DNA of 30,423 nt, from contig DATFBY010000005.1 of NCBI GenBank assembly GCA_035253585.1, positions 1-30,423 on the forward strand. The letters run 5' to 3'. Below are positions 24,068 through 30,423 of the stretch, in pieces (position 1 is the first letter of the stretch; every line of letters starts with the position of its first letter). This DNA is from DATFBY01 sp035253585 (GTDB lineage Bacteria; Gemmatimonadota; Gemmatimonadetes; Gemmatimonadales; Gemmatimonadaceae). The notes beneath the pieces were generated by a model that saw only the letters and a list, made by a program, of their open reading frames with translations, had not been told where the DNA came from and made no database searches. Made by a program: the position numbers and the translations under genes.

Positions 24068-25374
24068 GCGTGCGCGCCGCGTCGCGCGCCGCCGCGCTTG
24101 CCGGCCTCCTCGTCGCGCTCGGCACTTCGTGCGGCAGTGAAGCGGAAAACGGTGTCACCACGCTGCGCCTGTGGGGGCTCGGCCGCGAAGGCGAGGTAGT
24201 CGCCGAGCTGGTGCGCGACTTCGAGCGCGAGAATCCGAGCATCCGTGTTCACGTCCAGCAGATCCCGTGGACAGCGGCGCACGAGAAGCTACTCACCGCG
24301 CACGTGGGAGAGGCGACACCGGATCTGGCGCAACTCGGCAACACATGGGTGCCGGAGTTCGTTGCGCTGCGCGCGCTCGAGCCGCTCAACGCCTACGTTG
24401 CATCGTCAGGCACCGTCGACACGAGCCGATACTTCCGTGGGATCTGGGACACCAACGTCCTGCACGACACGGTGTACGGCATTCCGTGGTACGTCGACAC
24501 GCGGCTCATCTTCTATCGGAAGGACATCCTGGCCGCCGCGGGCTACGAGACGATGCCGTCCACGTGGGCAGAGTGGCGCACGGCCATGGAGCGGGTGAAA
24601 GCCAACGTCGGCGCCGAGCGGTATGCCATCTATCTGCCGAGCAACGAGTGGACTCAGCCCGTGATCTTCGGGCTGCAGTCCGGCTCGCCGCTGTTGAAGA
24701 GCGACGGTGAGTACGGAGCGTTCAGCGATTCGTCGTTTCGCCGCGCGTTCGAGTTCTACATCGGGCTGTACAGGAGCGGGCTGGCACCGGCGCTGGGCCT
24801 CAACGACGTCGCCAATGTCTATCAGGAGTTCACGCGCGGACTCTTCGCGATGTGGATCACTGGCCCGTGGAACGTGGGCGAGTTCAAGCGGCGTCTGCCT
24901 CCCGAGATGGCGGAGAAGTGGGGGACGGCGCCCCTGCCGGGGCCGACGGGCGAATCGTCAGGCACGTCTCTGGCGGGCGGCGCGAGCCTCGTGCTGTTTC
25001 GCTCGTCGGAGCACAAGGCCGAAGCCTGGAAGCTGATCGAGTTTCTGTCACGCCCGGAGCAACAGCGTCGCTTCTATCAGCTGACCGGTGATCTGCCGGC
25101 GCGCAAGGAAGTATGGCAGGACTCGACGCTCATCGGCGATCAGTACATGCGCGCTTTCTGGGAGCAGCTGCAGCGTGTCTCGCCCACGCCGAAGGTTCCC
25201 GAGTGGGAGCTCATCGCCACCAAAGTGTTCGACTACGCCGAGCAATCCATTCGCGGCGGAGTGCCGGAGGCCGAGGTGCTGCGGCGGCTCGACGCCGACG
25301 TGAACAGAATTCTCGAAAAGCGGCGCTGGATGCTCGCGCGCGAGCGTAACACACGCGCTTCCGGCGCCAACTGA
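24064..25374 (+). CDS. ABC transporter sugar-binding lipoprotein (family 1 extracellular solute-binding protein, CUT1)
   Basis: Periplasmic binding protein of 436 residues. It starts at a GTG that overlaps the upstream stop by 4 bp; an upstream extension in the same frame lies wholly inside the glucanase gene. The signal sequence ends LGTSCGS, a likely lipid-modified Cys. The mature protein has the MalE/UgpB-type pattern: LRLWGLGREGEVVAELVRDFERENPSIRVHVQQIPW, APDLAQLG-like (TPDLAQLGNTWVPEF), YGIPWYVDTRLIFYRKDILAAAG, FTRGLFAMWITGPWNVGEFKR and SLAGGASLVLFRSSEHKAEAWKLIEFL. It delivers an oligosaccharide to the two permeases that follow. The ligand is not readable from sequence. Confidence 0.94.
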   Translation: MSVRAASRAAALAGLLVALGTSCGSEAENGVTTLRLWGLGREGEVVAELVRDFERENPSIRVHVQQIPWTAAHEKLLTAHVGEATPDLAQLGNTWVPEFVALRALEPLNAYVASSGTVDTSRYFRGIWDTNVLHDTVYGIPWYVDTRLIFYRKDILAAAGYETMPSTWAEWRTAMERVKANVGAERYAIYLPSNEWTQPVIFGLQSGSPLLKSDGEYGAFSDSSFRRAFEFYIGLYRSGLAPALGLNDVANVYQEFTRGLFAMWITGPWNVGEFKRRLPPEMAEKWGTAPLPGPTGESSGTSLAGGASLVLFRSSEHKAEAWKLIEFLSRPEQQRRFYQLTGDLPARKEVWQDSTLIGDQYMRAFWEQLQRVSPTPKVPEWELIATKVFDYAEQSIRGGVPEAEVLRRLDADVNRILEKRRWMLARERNTRASGAN

Positions 25375-25375
25375 G

Positions 25376-26266
25376 ATGGAGCTCGAACACGGTCGATCGA
25401 AGGCCGCGTGGATGTTCCTGGCGCCGGCACTGACGCTGATCACCGTTTTCTTCTTCGTTCCCGTGGTCGCGTCGCTGCTCTTGAGCGTGACCGACTTCGA
25501 CCTGTACGCCGTCGCCGACCGTGCCAATGCGCGCTTCGTCGGATTCGACAACTACGCGCGTCTGATCCAGACACCGCTCTTTTGGACGGCACTCAAGAAC
25601 ACCTTCTACTTCGCGCTGATCGGCGGGCCACTGACGGTGCTGGTCTCGTTAGGCGCCGCGCTATTGGTGAATGCGCGTCTGGTGCGCTTCAGATCGTTTT
25701 TTCGGACGATCTACTTCGTTCCGTTCGTGACGACGCTGGTCGCCGTGGCGATCGTGTGGCGCTACCTCTATCACCCGGACTACGGCCTGATCAACTACGC
25801 GCTCGGCTTCATCGGGATCGGGCCGATCGACTGGCTGGGCGATCCTACATGGGCGATGCCGGCGATCATCTTGCTCGCCGTGTGGAAGAACTTCGGCTAC
25901 AACATGCTGATCTTCATCGCCGGCCTACAGAGCATTCCGGGTGAGTTGTACGAAGCGGCGAATCTGGATGGCGCCACTGGCTGGCAACGCTTCTGGCACA
26001 TCACGCTGCCGATGCTGGGCCCGACCATGCTCTTCGTCGGTGTGGTGACGATGATCGGGTTCTTTCAGCTCTTCGCCGAGCCGTACGTGATGACGCAAGG
26101 CGGGCCGCTGAAGAGCACGACCAGCTTGGTGTTGTTCATGTACGAGGAAGGGTTTCGCTGGTGGCGGATGGGTTTCGCGGCGTCGATCGCCTTTGTGCTC
26201 TTCGTGATCATCTTGGCGGCGACGCTGCTCCAGCTGCGACTGCAGAAGCGTGGGGCGGAAGCCTGA
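25376..26266 (+). CDS. ABC sugar transporter permease, MalF/UgpA type
   Basis: Inner-membrane permease of 296 residues with six predicted segments, the first at about 12-36 (AWMFLAPALTLITVFFFVPVVASLL). The cytoplasmic EAA loop that contacts the ATPase is EAANLDGATGWQRFWHITLPML (about 196-217). Other typical stretches are NTFYFALIGGPLTVLVSLGAALLVN and FRTIYFVPFVTTLVAVAIVWRYLY. The ATG lies one base after the stop of the binding-protein gene, and its own stop overlaps the next start (TGATG), so all three transporter genes are translationally linked. Confidence 0.95.
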   Translation: MELEHGRSKAAWMFLAPALTLITVFFFVPVVASLLLSVTDFDLYAVADRANARFVGFDNYARLIQTPLFWTALKNTFYFALIGGPLTVLVSLGAALLVNARLVRFRSFFRTIYFVPFVTTLVAVAIVWRYLYHPDYGLINYALGFIGIGPIDWLGDPTWAMPAIILLAVWKNFGYNMLIFIAGLQSIPGELYEAANLDGATGWQRFWHITLPMLGPTMLFVGVVTMIGFFQLFAEPYVMTQGGPLKSTTSLVLFMYEEGFRWWRMGFAASIAFVLFVIILAATLLQLRLQKRGAEA

Positions 26267-27087
26267 TGTCCCGCCGCTTGGAGCGTGCCCTGGTCTACGC
26301 CGCGTTGTTAGGCGGCGCGTTTCTGGCGCTCTTCCCAATGGTGTGGATGGTCGCCGCGTCGCTGATGCAGTCTGGAGAGGCGAACAGCTATCCGCCGCAC
26401 CTGCTGCCTCAGGATCCGACGCTGGAGCACTATCGCGTCCTCTTCACGCGGCTCAATCTCGGCCGGAGTCTGTTCAACAGCGCGCTGATCGCATTCGCCG
26501 TGACGGCGATCTCGCTGATCGTGAACTCGATGGCCGGCTACGCGCTGGCGAAGCTCCGCTTCCGTGGGCGCGACAGGTTGTTTCGAGTGTTGGTCGCTGG
26601 CTTGGTGATTCCCGTGCAGGTGTCGATGCTGCCGTTGTTTCTCGTCATGAAGCAGCTCGGGCTGATCAACACGTATTGGGGTGTGATCATACCTGGGATG
26701 GCCAGCATTTTTGCGATCTTTCTGATTCGGCAGTACGCGACGGCGATTCCGGATGATTTGCTGGACGCGGCGCGCATCGATGGCGCGAGCGAGCTTCGGA
26801 TCTACTGGTCGATCGTGATGCCGGTCATCACGCCGATCTTGGCGACGCTGGCGATCTGGACATTCTTGAGCACGTGGAACGACTTCATGTGGCCGCTGAT
26901 CGTGCTGAGCGACGAGCGCCGCTATACGTTGCCCGTCGCGCTGGCGAATCTGAGCGGTGAGCACGTGCAGGACACCGAGCTGATGATGGCGGGCTCGGTG
27001 CTGACCGTGCTGCCGGTGCTGCTGACGTTCTTGTTTCTCCAGCGCTACTACATCCAGGGTATCATGGCGGGGAGTACGAAGGGATGA
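26266..27087 (+). CDS. ABC sugar transporter permease, MalG/UgpE type
   Basis: Inner-membrane permease of 273 residues pairing with the MalF-type protein. It has six segments (first ALVYAALLGGAFLALFPMVWMVAASLM), the MalG-family stretch LIVNSMAGYALAKLRFRGRD, and the EAA loop DAARIDGASELRIYWSIVMPVI. The C-terminus is typical (LLTFLFLQRYYIQGIMAGSTKG), so it is full length. The start overlaps the previous stop (TGATG at 26264-26268). No nucleotide-binding subunit gene is present next to it. CUT1 systems often share an MsmK/UgpC-type ATPase encoded elsewhere. Confidence 0.95.
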   Translation: MSRRLERALVYAALLGGAFLALFPMVWMVAASLMQSGEANSYPPHLLPQDPTLEHYRVLFTRLNLGRSLFNSALIAFAVTAISLIVNSMAGYALAKLRFRGRDRLFRVLVAGLVIPVQVSMLPLFLVMKQLGLINTYWGVIIPGMASIFAIFLIRQYATAIPDDLLDAARIDGASELRIYWSIVMPVITPILATLAIWTFLSTWNDFMWPLIVLSDERRYTLPVALANLSGEHVQDTELMMAGSVLTVLPVLLTFLFLQRYYIQGIMAGSTKG

Positions 27088-30000
27088 GGAAGGTGTCGAG
27101 ATTCGAGATTCGAGATTCGAGATTCGAGAAGAATCGCGATGACATCCGCATTCGCCGGCGAATCTCGAATCTCGAATCTCGAATCTCCATTGTAGCACTG
27201 CTGCTTCTCGTTGGCTCACATCTTCCCGCTCAGACACTCGACTCCTTCGACTCTCTCACGGGCTGGTCCGCCCATCCATCCGATGGCGTCAAGCTCGAGA
27301 TTCGGAGCGACAGTGGGCGGAATGGTCGAGCGATGCGGCTGGATTACGACTTTCAAGGCGGCGGCGGCTATGCGATAGCGCGGAAGACCTTCGACATCGC
27401 GCTTCCGGCGAACTACGAGTTCACGTACTGGATCCGTGGCGAATCGCCGGTGAATACGCTCGAGTTCAAGCTCGTCGACCCGAGCGGCGAGAACGTATGG
27501 TGGCGGAACCTCCGCGACTTCGAGTTTCCGCGGAGCTGGCGGCGCCTCACGAACAAGAAGCGGCACATTGAGTTCGCCTGGGGACCTGTCGGCGGCGGTG
27601 AGATGAAGCGCGTCGCGGCGATCGAGATCGTGATTACCGCGGCTACGGGCGGCAAGGGATCGGTGTGGATCGACGACCTGTCATTCGCGCCGCTCGATCC
27701 AGTCACTCCCTACGATCTGACGCCGAAAACGACCGCGTCGTCAGGCAGTGCGATCGCGGGGTGGGCCTTGGATGGCGACACGTCGACCGCGTGGCGAAGC
27801 ACGACGACGGGCGCGCAGTCACTCACCATCGACTTTCTCCGAACGCGCGAGTTTGGCGGCCTGGTGCTCGACTGGATGCCGGGTCGACACGCGACGCACT
27901 ACAGCGTGGAGATTTCGCGCGATGGCAAGGAGTGGGAGAGCGCGTACGGCGTCGACGGTGGCAATGGTGGACGCGATTACCTCTACATGCCCGAGAGCGA
28001 CGCCAGACTCGTCAGGCTCCGGTTTCGGCGTGGCGCGGGTGTGAGGTACTCACTGCGTGAAGTACAGGTCAAGCCGCTCACGTGGAGCGTGACGAAGAAC
28101 GCTTTTCTCATGGCGGTCGCGCGTGACGCTCCACATGGCAGCTATCCGAAGTACATGGACAGCGTGCAGTCATACTGGACGGTGGTCGGCAACAACGGTG
28201 GCCTTCGCGAGGCCCTCGTCAACGAGGAAGGGGCAATCGAGGTCCTCAAGGGAGGCTTCTCGATCGAGCCTTTTCTATATAGTGCAGGGAAGCTCCTCAC
28301 CTGGGCGGACGCAACCCATCGGCAATCGCTGGAGCGCGATTATCTACCGATACCGACTGTAGAGCGGCATCACCAGAACCTGAGCTTGTCGATCACCTCC
28401 TTTGACAACCAAGGACGGTTGAACGTTCGGTACAGGGTGTCGAACCGCTCGAGCTCGGCGATGGAAGTGAGATTGTACCTCGCTGTGCGCCCCATGCAGG
28501 TCAATCCACCCTGGCAGTTTCTCAACAATCCAGGCGGCGTATCTCGAATCACCTCGCTCACGGCTAGCCGACTCGGCATTCGCGCCGACAGTGTGTCACT
28601 CGTTCCCCGTCCCGCGGCCGCGCGCGCGGGCGCGATGGGGTTCGACAATGGCGATATCGGGGAGTTTCTCCGTCGCGGATCGCTGCCAATCGAAGACAGT
28701 GCTTCAGATCCGAGGGGTCTTGCTTCAGCCGCGCTCGAATTCCCTCTCGAGCTGGCAGCTGGCGCAACGAAGGAAATCTGGCTCGCCGTGCAGCGCCCGG
28801 CGCTGTCGGCGCCCGTCGACGCGAGGCCGCGATCAGAGAATCTTGCGGACGCGGTCGACTCCTGGGTCGGTGATCTGAACAGGATTTCGATCGAATTACC
28901 GGCGTCAGCGGCGCGCGTCGTGAACACTCTCAAGAGCACGCTAGCCTACGTGCTCATCAACCGCGACGCGCCGGCAATCCAACCTGGCTCGCGATCGTAC
29001 GAACGCTCCTGGATCCGCGACGGCTCGCTGACCTCCGCTGCGCTCCTGCGTTTGGGCCACGCAACGGAAGTGCGCGACTTCATCGACTGGTACGTCACCT
29101 TCCAGTATCCAAACGGCAAAGTGCCGTGCTGCGTGGATCACCGCGGCGCCGATCCAGTGCCGGAGCACGACAGCCATGGCCAGCTCATCTACCTGATCGC
29201 CGAGTATTACCGCTATACGAAGGACCGCGCCGTCCTCGAGAAAACCTGGCCGAACGTCACGCGCGCAGTCGCGTACATCGACTCCCTGCGCAAGTCGCGG
29301 ATGACCGACGAGTATCGCAGCGGCGACAAGCGCCCCTTCTTCGGCCTCGTCCCCGAATCGATCAGCCACGAAGGATATTCGGCCAAGCCGATGCACTCGT
29401 TCTGGGATGACTTCTTCATCCTGCGCGGCCTCAAGGACGCCACCTTGATCGCGGCCTTCTTGGGTCATGAGACAGAGGAGCGGCGGTTCGCCGCGATGCG
29501 CGACGACATGCGCAAGTCCATTCTCGAGTCGTTCCGCCTAACAATGGCCAAGCACGGAATCGACTATCTTCCGGGCTCGGTCGAGCTCGGCGACTTCGAC
29601 GCGACCTCCACCACCGTCGGCATCGCACCCGGCGGTGAGCTCAGCCATCTGCCGGCCGACGCCGTTCGTCGCACGTTCGACAAATACTGGGAGCAGGTCA
29701 GCACGCGGCGCAGGAGCACGACGTGGGATGCGTACACACCGTACGAGCATCGCGCGGTCGGCACGTTCGTCAGGCTCGGCCAAAAAGACCGCGCGCACAA
29801 GCTGCTCGAGGATTTCTTCCACGATCAACGCCCTGCTGCTTGGAATCACTGGGCAGAAGTCGTTTGGCGTGATCCAAAGACTCCAAAATTCATCGGCGAC
29901 ATGCCGCACACCTGGGTCGGATCCGATTTCATTCGCTCGGTCATGGACATGTTCGTGTACGAGCGTGAAGATGATGGCGCGCTGGTGATCGGTGCCGGCA

Positions 30001-30278
30001 TCCCCGAGGCGTGGGTCACGGAATCGCCCGGCGTGAAGCTGGAGCGCGTCCCCACATACTATGGAATGCTGTCTTACAGCATGAGCGGCACGGCTGACGA
30101 GGTCCGCGTGCGTATCGAGTCGGGCCTCGCCATGCCGCGCGGTGGGATCATTGTTCGATCGCCATTCGTGCGGCCAATTCGCGGCGTGCTCATGAACGGG
30201 CAGCCGGCTTCCTTTACGTCGCCTGACGAGGTGATCGTGCACCGGCTGCCGGCGGATGTGACGTTACGCTACCGGTGA
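27084..30278 (+). CDS. Large secreted multidomain glycosidase: CBM-like, F5/8 type C (CBM32-like) and (alpha/alpha)6-barrel domains
   Basis: Protein of 1064 residues. Its ATG overlaps the permease stop (ATGA). Residues 5-35 are encoded by an inverted-repeat element; a hydrophobic signal segment IVALLLLVGSHLPAQ follows (about 36-50). Residues about 51-205 resemble a CIA30/CBM11-like sandwich (FDSLTGWSAHPSDGVKLEIRSDSGRNGRAMRLDYDF, GKGSVWIDDLSF). An F5/8 type C domain spans about 217-320 (WALDGDTSTAWRS, LVLDWMPGRHATHYSVEISRDGKEWE). A beta-rich region follows, then an (alpha/alpha)6 catalytic domain (about 610-980) with RSYERSWIRDGSLTSAALL, DPVPEHDSHGQLIYLIAEYY, SFWDDFFILRGL and DMPHTWVGSDFIRSV. 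Acidic residues in RDG, EHD and WDD are catalytic candidates. I do not recognise a defined GH family; GH15/GH63/GH78-like folds are the nearest. It likely acts on the same glucan as the rest of the operon. Confidence 0.82.
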   Translation: MRKVSRFEIRDSRFEKNRDDIRIRRRISNLESRISIVALLLLVGSHLPAQTLDSFDSLTGWSAHPSDGVKLEIRSDSGRNGRAMRLDYDFQGGGGYAIARKTFDIALPANYEFTYWIRGESPVNTLEFKLVDPSGENVWWRNLRDFEFPRSWRRLTNKKRHIEFAWGPVGGGEMKRVAAIEIVITAATGGKGSVWIDDLSFAPLDPVTPYDLTPKTTASSGSAIAGWALDGDTSTAWRSTTTGAQSLTIDFLRTREFGGLVLDWMPGRHATHYSVEISRDGKEWESAYGVDGGNGGRDYLYMPESDARLVRLRFRRGAGVRYSLREVQVKPLTWSVTKNAFLMAVARDAPHGSYPKYMDSVQSYWTVVGNNGGLREALVNEEGAIEVLKGGFSIEPFLYSAGKLLTWADATHRQSLERDYLPIPTVERHHQNLSLSITSFDNQGRLNVRYRVSNRSSSAMEVRLYLAVRPMQVNPPWQFLNNPGGVSRITSLTASRLGIRADSVSLVPRPAAARAGAMGFDNGDIGEFLRRGSLPIEDSASDPRGLASAALEFPLELAAGATKEIWLAVQRPALSAPVDARPRSENLADAVDSWVGDLNRISIELPASAARVVNTLKSTLAYVLINRDAPAIQPGSRSYERSWIRDGSLTSAALLRLGHATEVRDFIDWYVTFQYPNGKVPCCVDHRGADPVPEHDSHGQLIYLIAEYYRYTKDRAVLEKTWPNVTRAVAYIDSLRKSRMTDEYRSGDKRPFFGLVPESISHEGYSAKPMHSFWDDFFILRGLKDATLIAAFLGHETEERRFAAMRDDMRKSILESFRLTMAKHGIDYLPGSVELGDFDATSTTVGIAPGGELSHLPADAVRRTFDKYWEQVSTRRRSTTWDAYTPYEHRAVGTFVRLGQKDRAHKLLEDFFHDQRPAAWNHWAEVVWRDPKTPKFIGDMPHTWVGSDFIRSVMDMFVYEREDDGALVIGAGIPEAWVTESPGVKLERVPTYYGMLSYSMSGTADEVRVRIESGLAMPRGGIIVRSPFVRPIRGVLMNGQPASFTSPDEVIVHRLPADVTLRYR
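27098..27187. repeat. Palindromic repeat element: four GAGATTC units facing four GAATCTC units
   Basis: Four exact direct copies of the 7-mer GAGATTC (27098-27125) are followed, after a 34-nt spacer, by four exact copies of its reverse complement GAATCTC (27160-27187). The 28-bp arms are perfectly complementary and could form a long hairpin in DNA or mRNA. Because 7 is not a multiple of 3, the repeat is read in rotating frames, giving RFEIRDSRFE and RISNLESRIS in the encoded protein. It begins 14 bp after the start codon of the large glycosidase gene and 10 bp after the permease stop. AT content and repeat structure are unlike the flanking coding DNA. Confidence 0.93.
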
Positions 30279-30423
30279 GCCCGCGAGCGCTTCGTCGGCG
30301 AGCAGGGCGCCGTTGGTGCGGATGACATCGGCGTAGAAGCGAGCGCTGCTCTTGGGCGTGCGCTCCTGCGTCTCGTAGTTCACGTGCACGATGCCGAACC
30401 GCTTGGAGTAGCCGAGGCTCCAC
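30264..30423 (-). CDS. GH1 family beta-glucosidase, C-terminal 52 residues (partial)
   Basis: The minus-strand frame entering from the right edge reads WSLGYSKRFGIVHVNYETQERTPKSSARFY and continues to ADVIRTNGALLADEALAGSPVA before a TAA stop at 30266-30264. The stretch around GYSKRFGIVHVNY, QERTPK and SARFYADVIRTNG is the diagnostic C-terminus of GH1 beta-glucosidases; the W and the preceding region form part of the aglycone site. It would hydrolyse beta-glucosidic oligosaccharides to glucose, completing breakdown begun by the secreted enzymes. It converges on, and overlaps by 15 bp, the end of the large glycosidase gene. The rest of the gene, including both catalytic glutamates, lies outside the window. 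Confidence 0.9.
   Translation of the reverse strand, partial: WSLGYSKRFGIVHVNYETQERTPKSSARFYADVIRTNGALLADEALAGSPVA

Noticed and set aside
26308..27237. A 309-codon open frame on the minus strand that also reads through the GAGATTC repeats
   Set aside because: It is antisense to a clear MalG-type permease, has the His/Arg/Gln-rich composition of shadow frames, and no family match.
30214..30423. A 69-codon minus-strand frame at the right edge
   Set aside because: It is out of frame with the GH1 C-terminus, which shows the diagnostic family sequence in the neighbouring frame.

Overview
The window is GC-rich, densely coded bacterial chromosome. The gene set (SusC/RagA-type and Oar-like TonB-dependent receptors, a PadR regulator paired with an ADOP-type duplicated permease, a DUF5916 outer-membrane protein, PD40 beta-propellers, TPR-tailed hydrolase-like proteins) fits Gemmatimonadota best, with Acidobacteriota second. 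This is inferred from family content; no rRNA or marker gene is present. I see no tRNA, CRISPR array, insertion sequence or prophage.

Left third (1-10.4 kb): the N-terminal part of a SusC/RagA receptor runs off the left edge on the minus strand. It is followed by a secreted PD40 beta-propeller (minus), a secreted alpha/beta-hydrolase-like protein with a TPR tail that seems to lack the nucleophile (plus), a DUF1203 protein overlapping it tail to tail (minus), a 510-bp gene-free gap with a strong hairpin, a serine beta-lactamase-family protein (plus), and a PadR-ADOP permease pair (minus) with an inverted repeat directly upstream of padR.

Middle (10.4-18.2 kb): the minus strand carries a DUF6196-like protein, an agmatinase-family ureohydrolase and an NTF2-like secreted protein. 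Divergent from these is a two-gene plus-strand operon, RidA-family deaminase then a Cys/Met-metabolism PLP enzyme, with a recognisable promoter and a rho-independent terminator. Next comes a translationally coupled minus-strand operon: DUF5916/CBM9-like outer-membrane protein, LytS-type histidine kinase and LytTR response regulator.

Right (18.2-30.4 kb): a LacI-family regulator with a LacI-type operator just upstream heads a tightly packed plus-strand operon: TonB-dependent receptor, PF10091/GH144-like secreted glucanase, sugar-binding lipoprotein, two CUT1 permeases, and a large secreted glycosidase with two carbohydrate-binding modules. A GH1 beta-glucosidase enters convergently from the right edge. 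Together they look like a complete cross-envelope glucan utilisation locus, with beta-1,2-glucan the leading but unproven substrate. The junction between the last permease and the large glycosidase carries an unusual element: four 7-bp direct repeats followed by four copies of their reverse complement, read in frame as the N-terminus of the glycosidase.

Across the whole window a short DNA motif, GTYAGGC (usually CGTYAGGC), occurs about 36 times on both strands, in several reading frames and between genes. It is not explained by any annotated feature.
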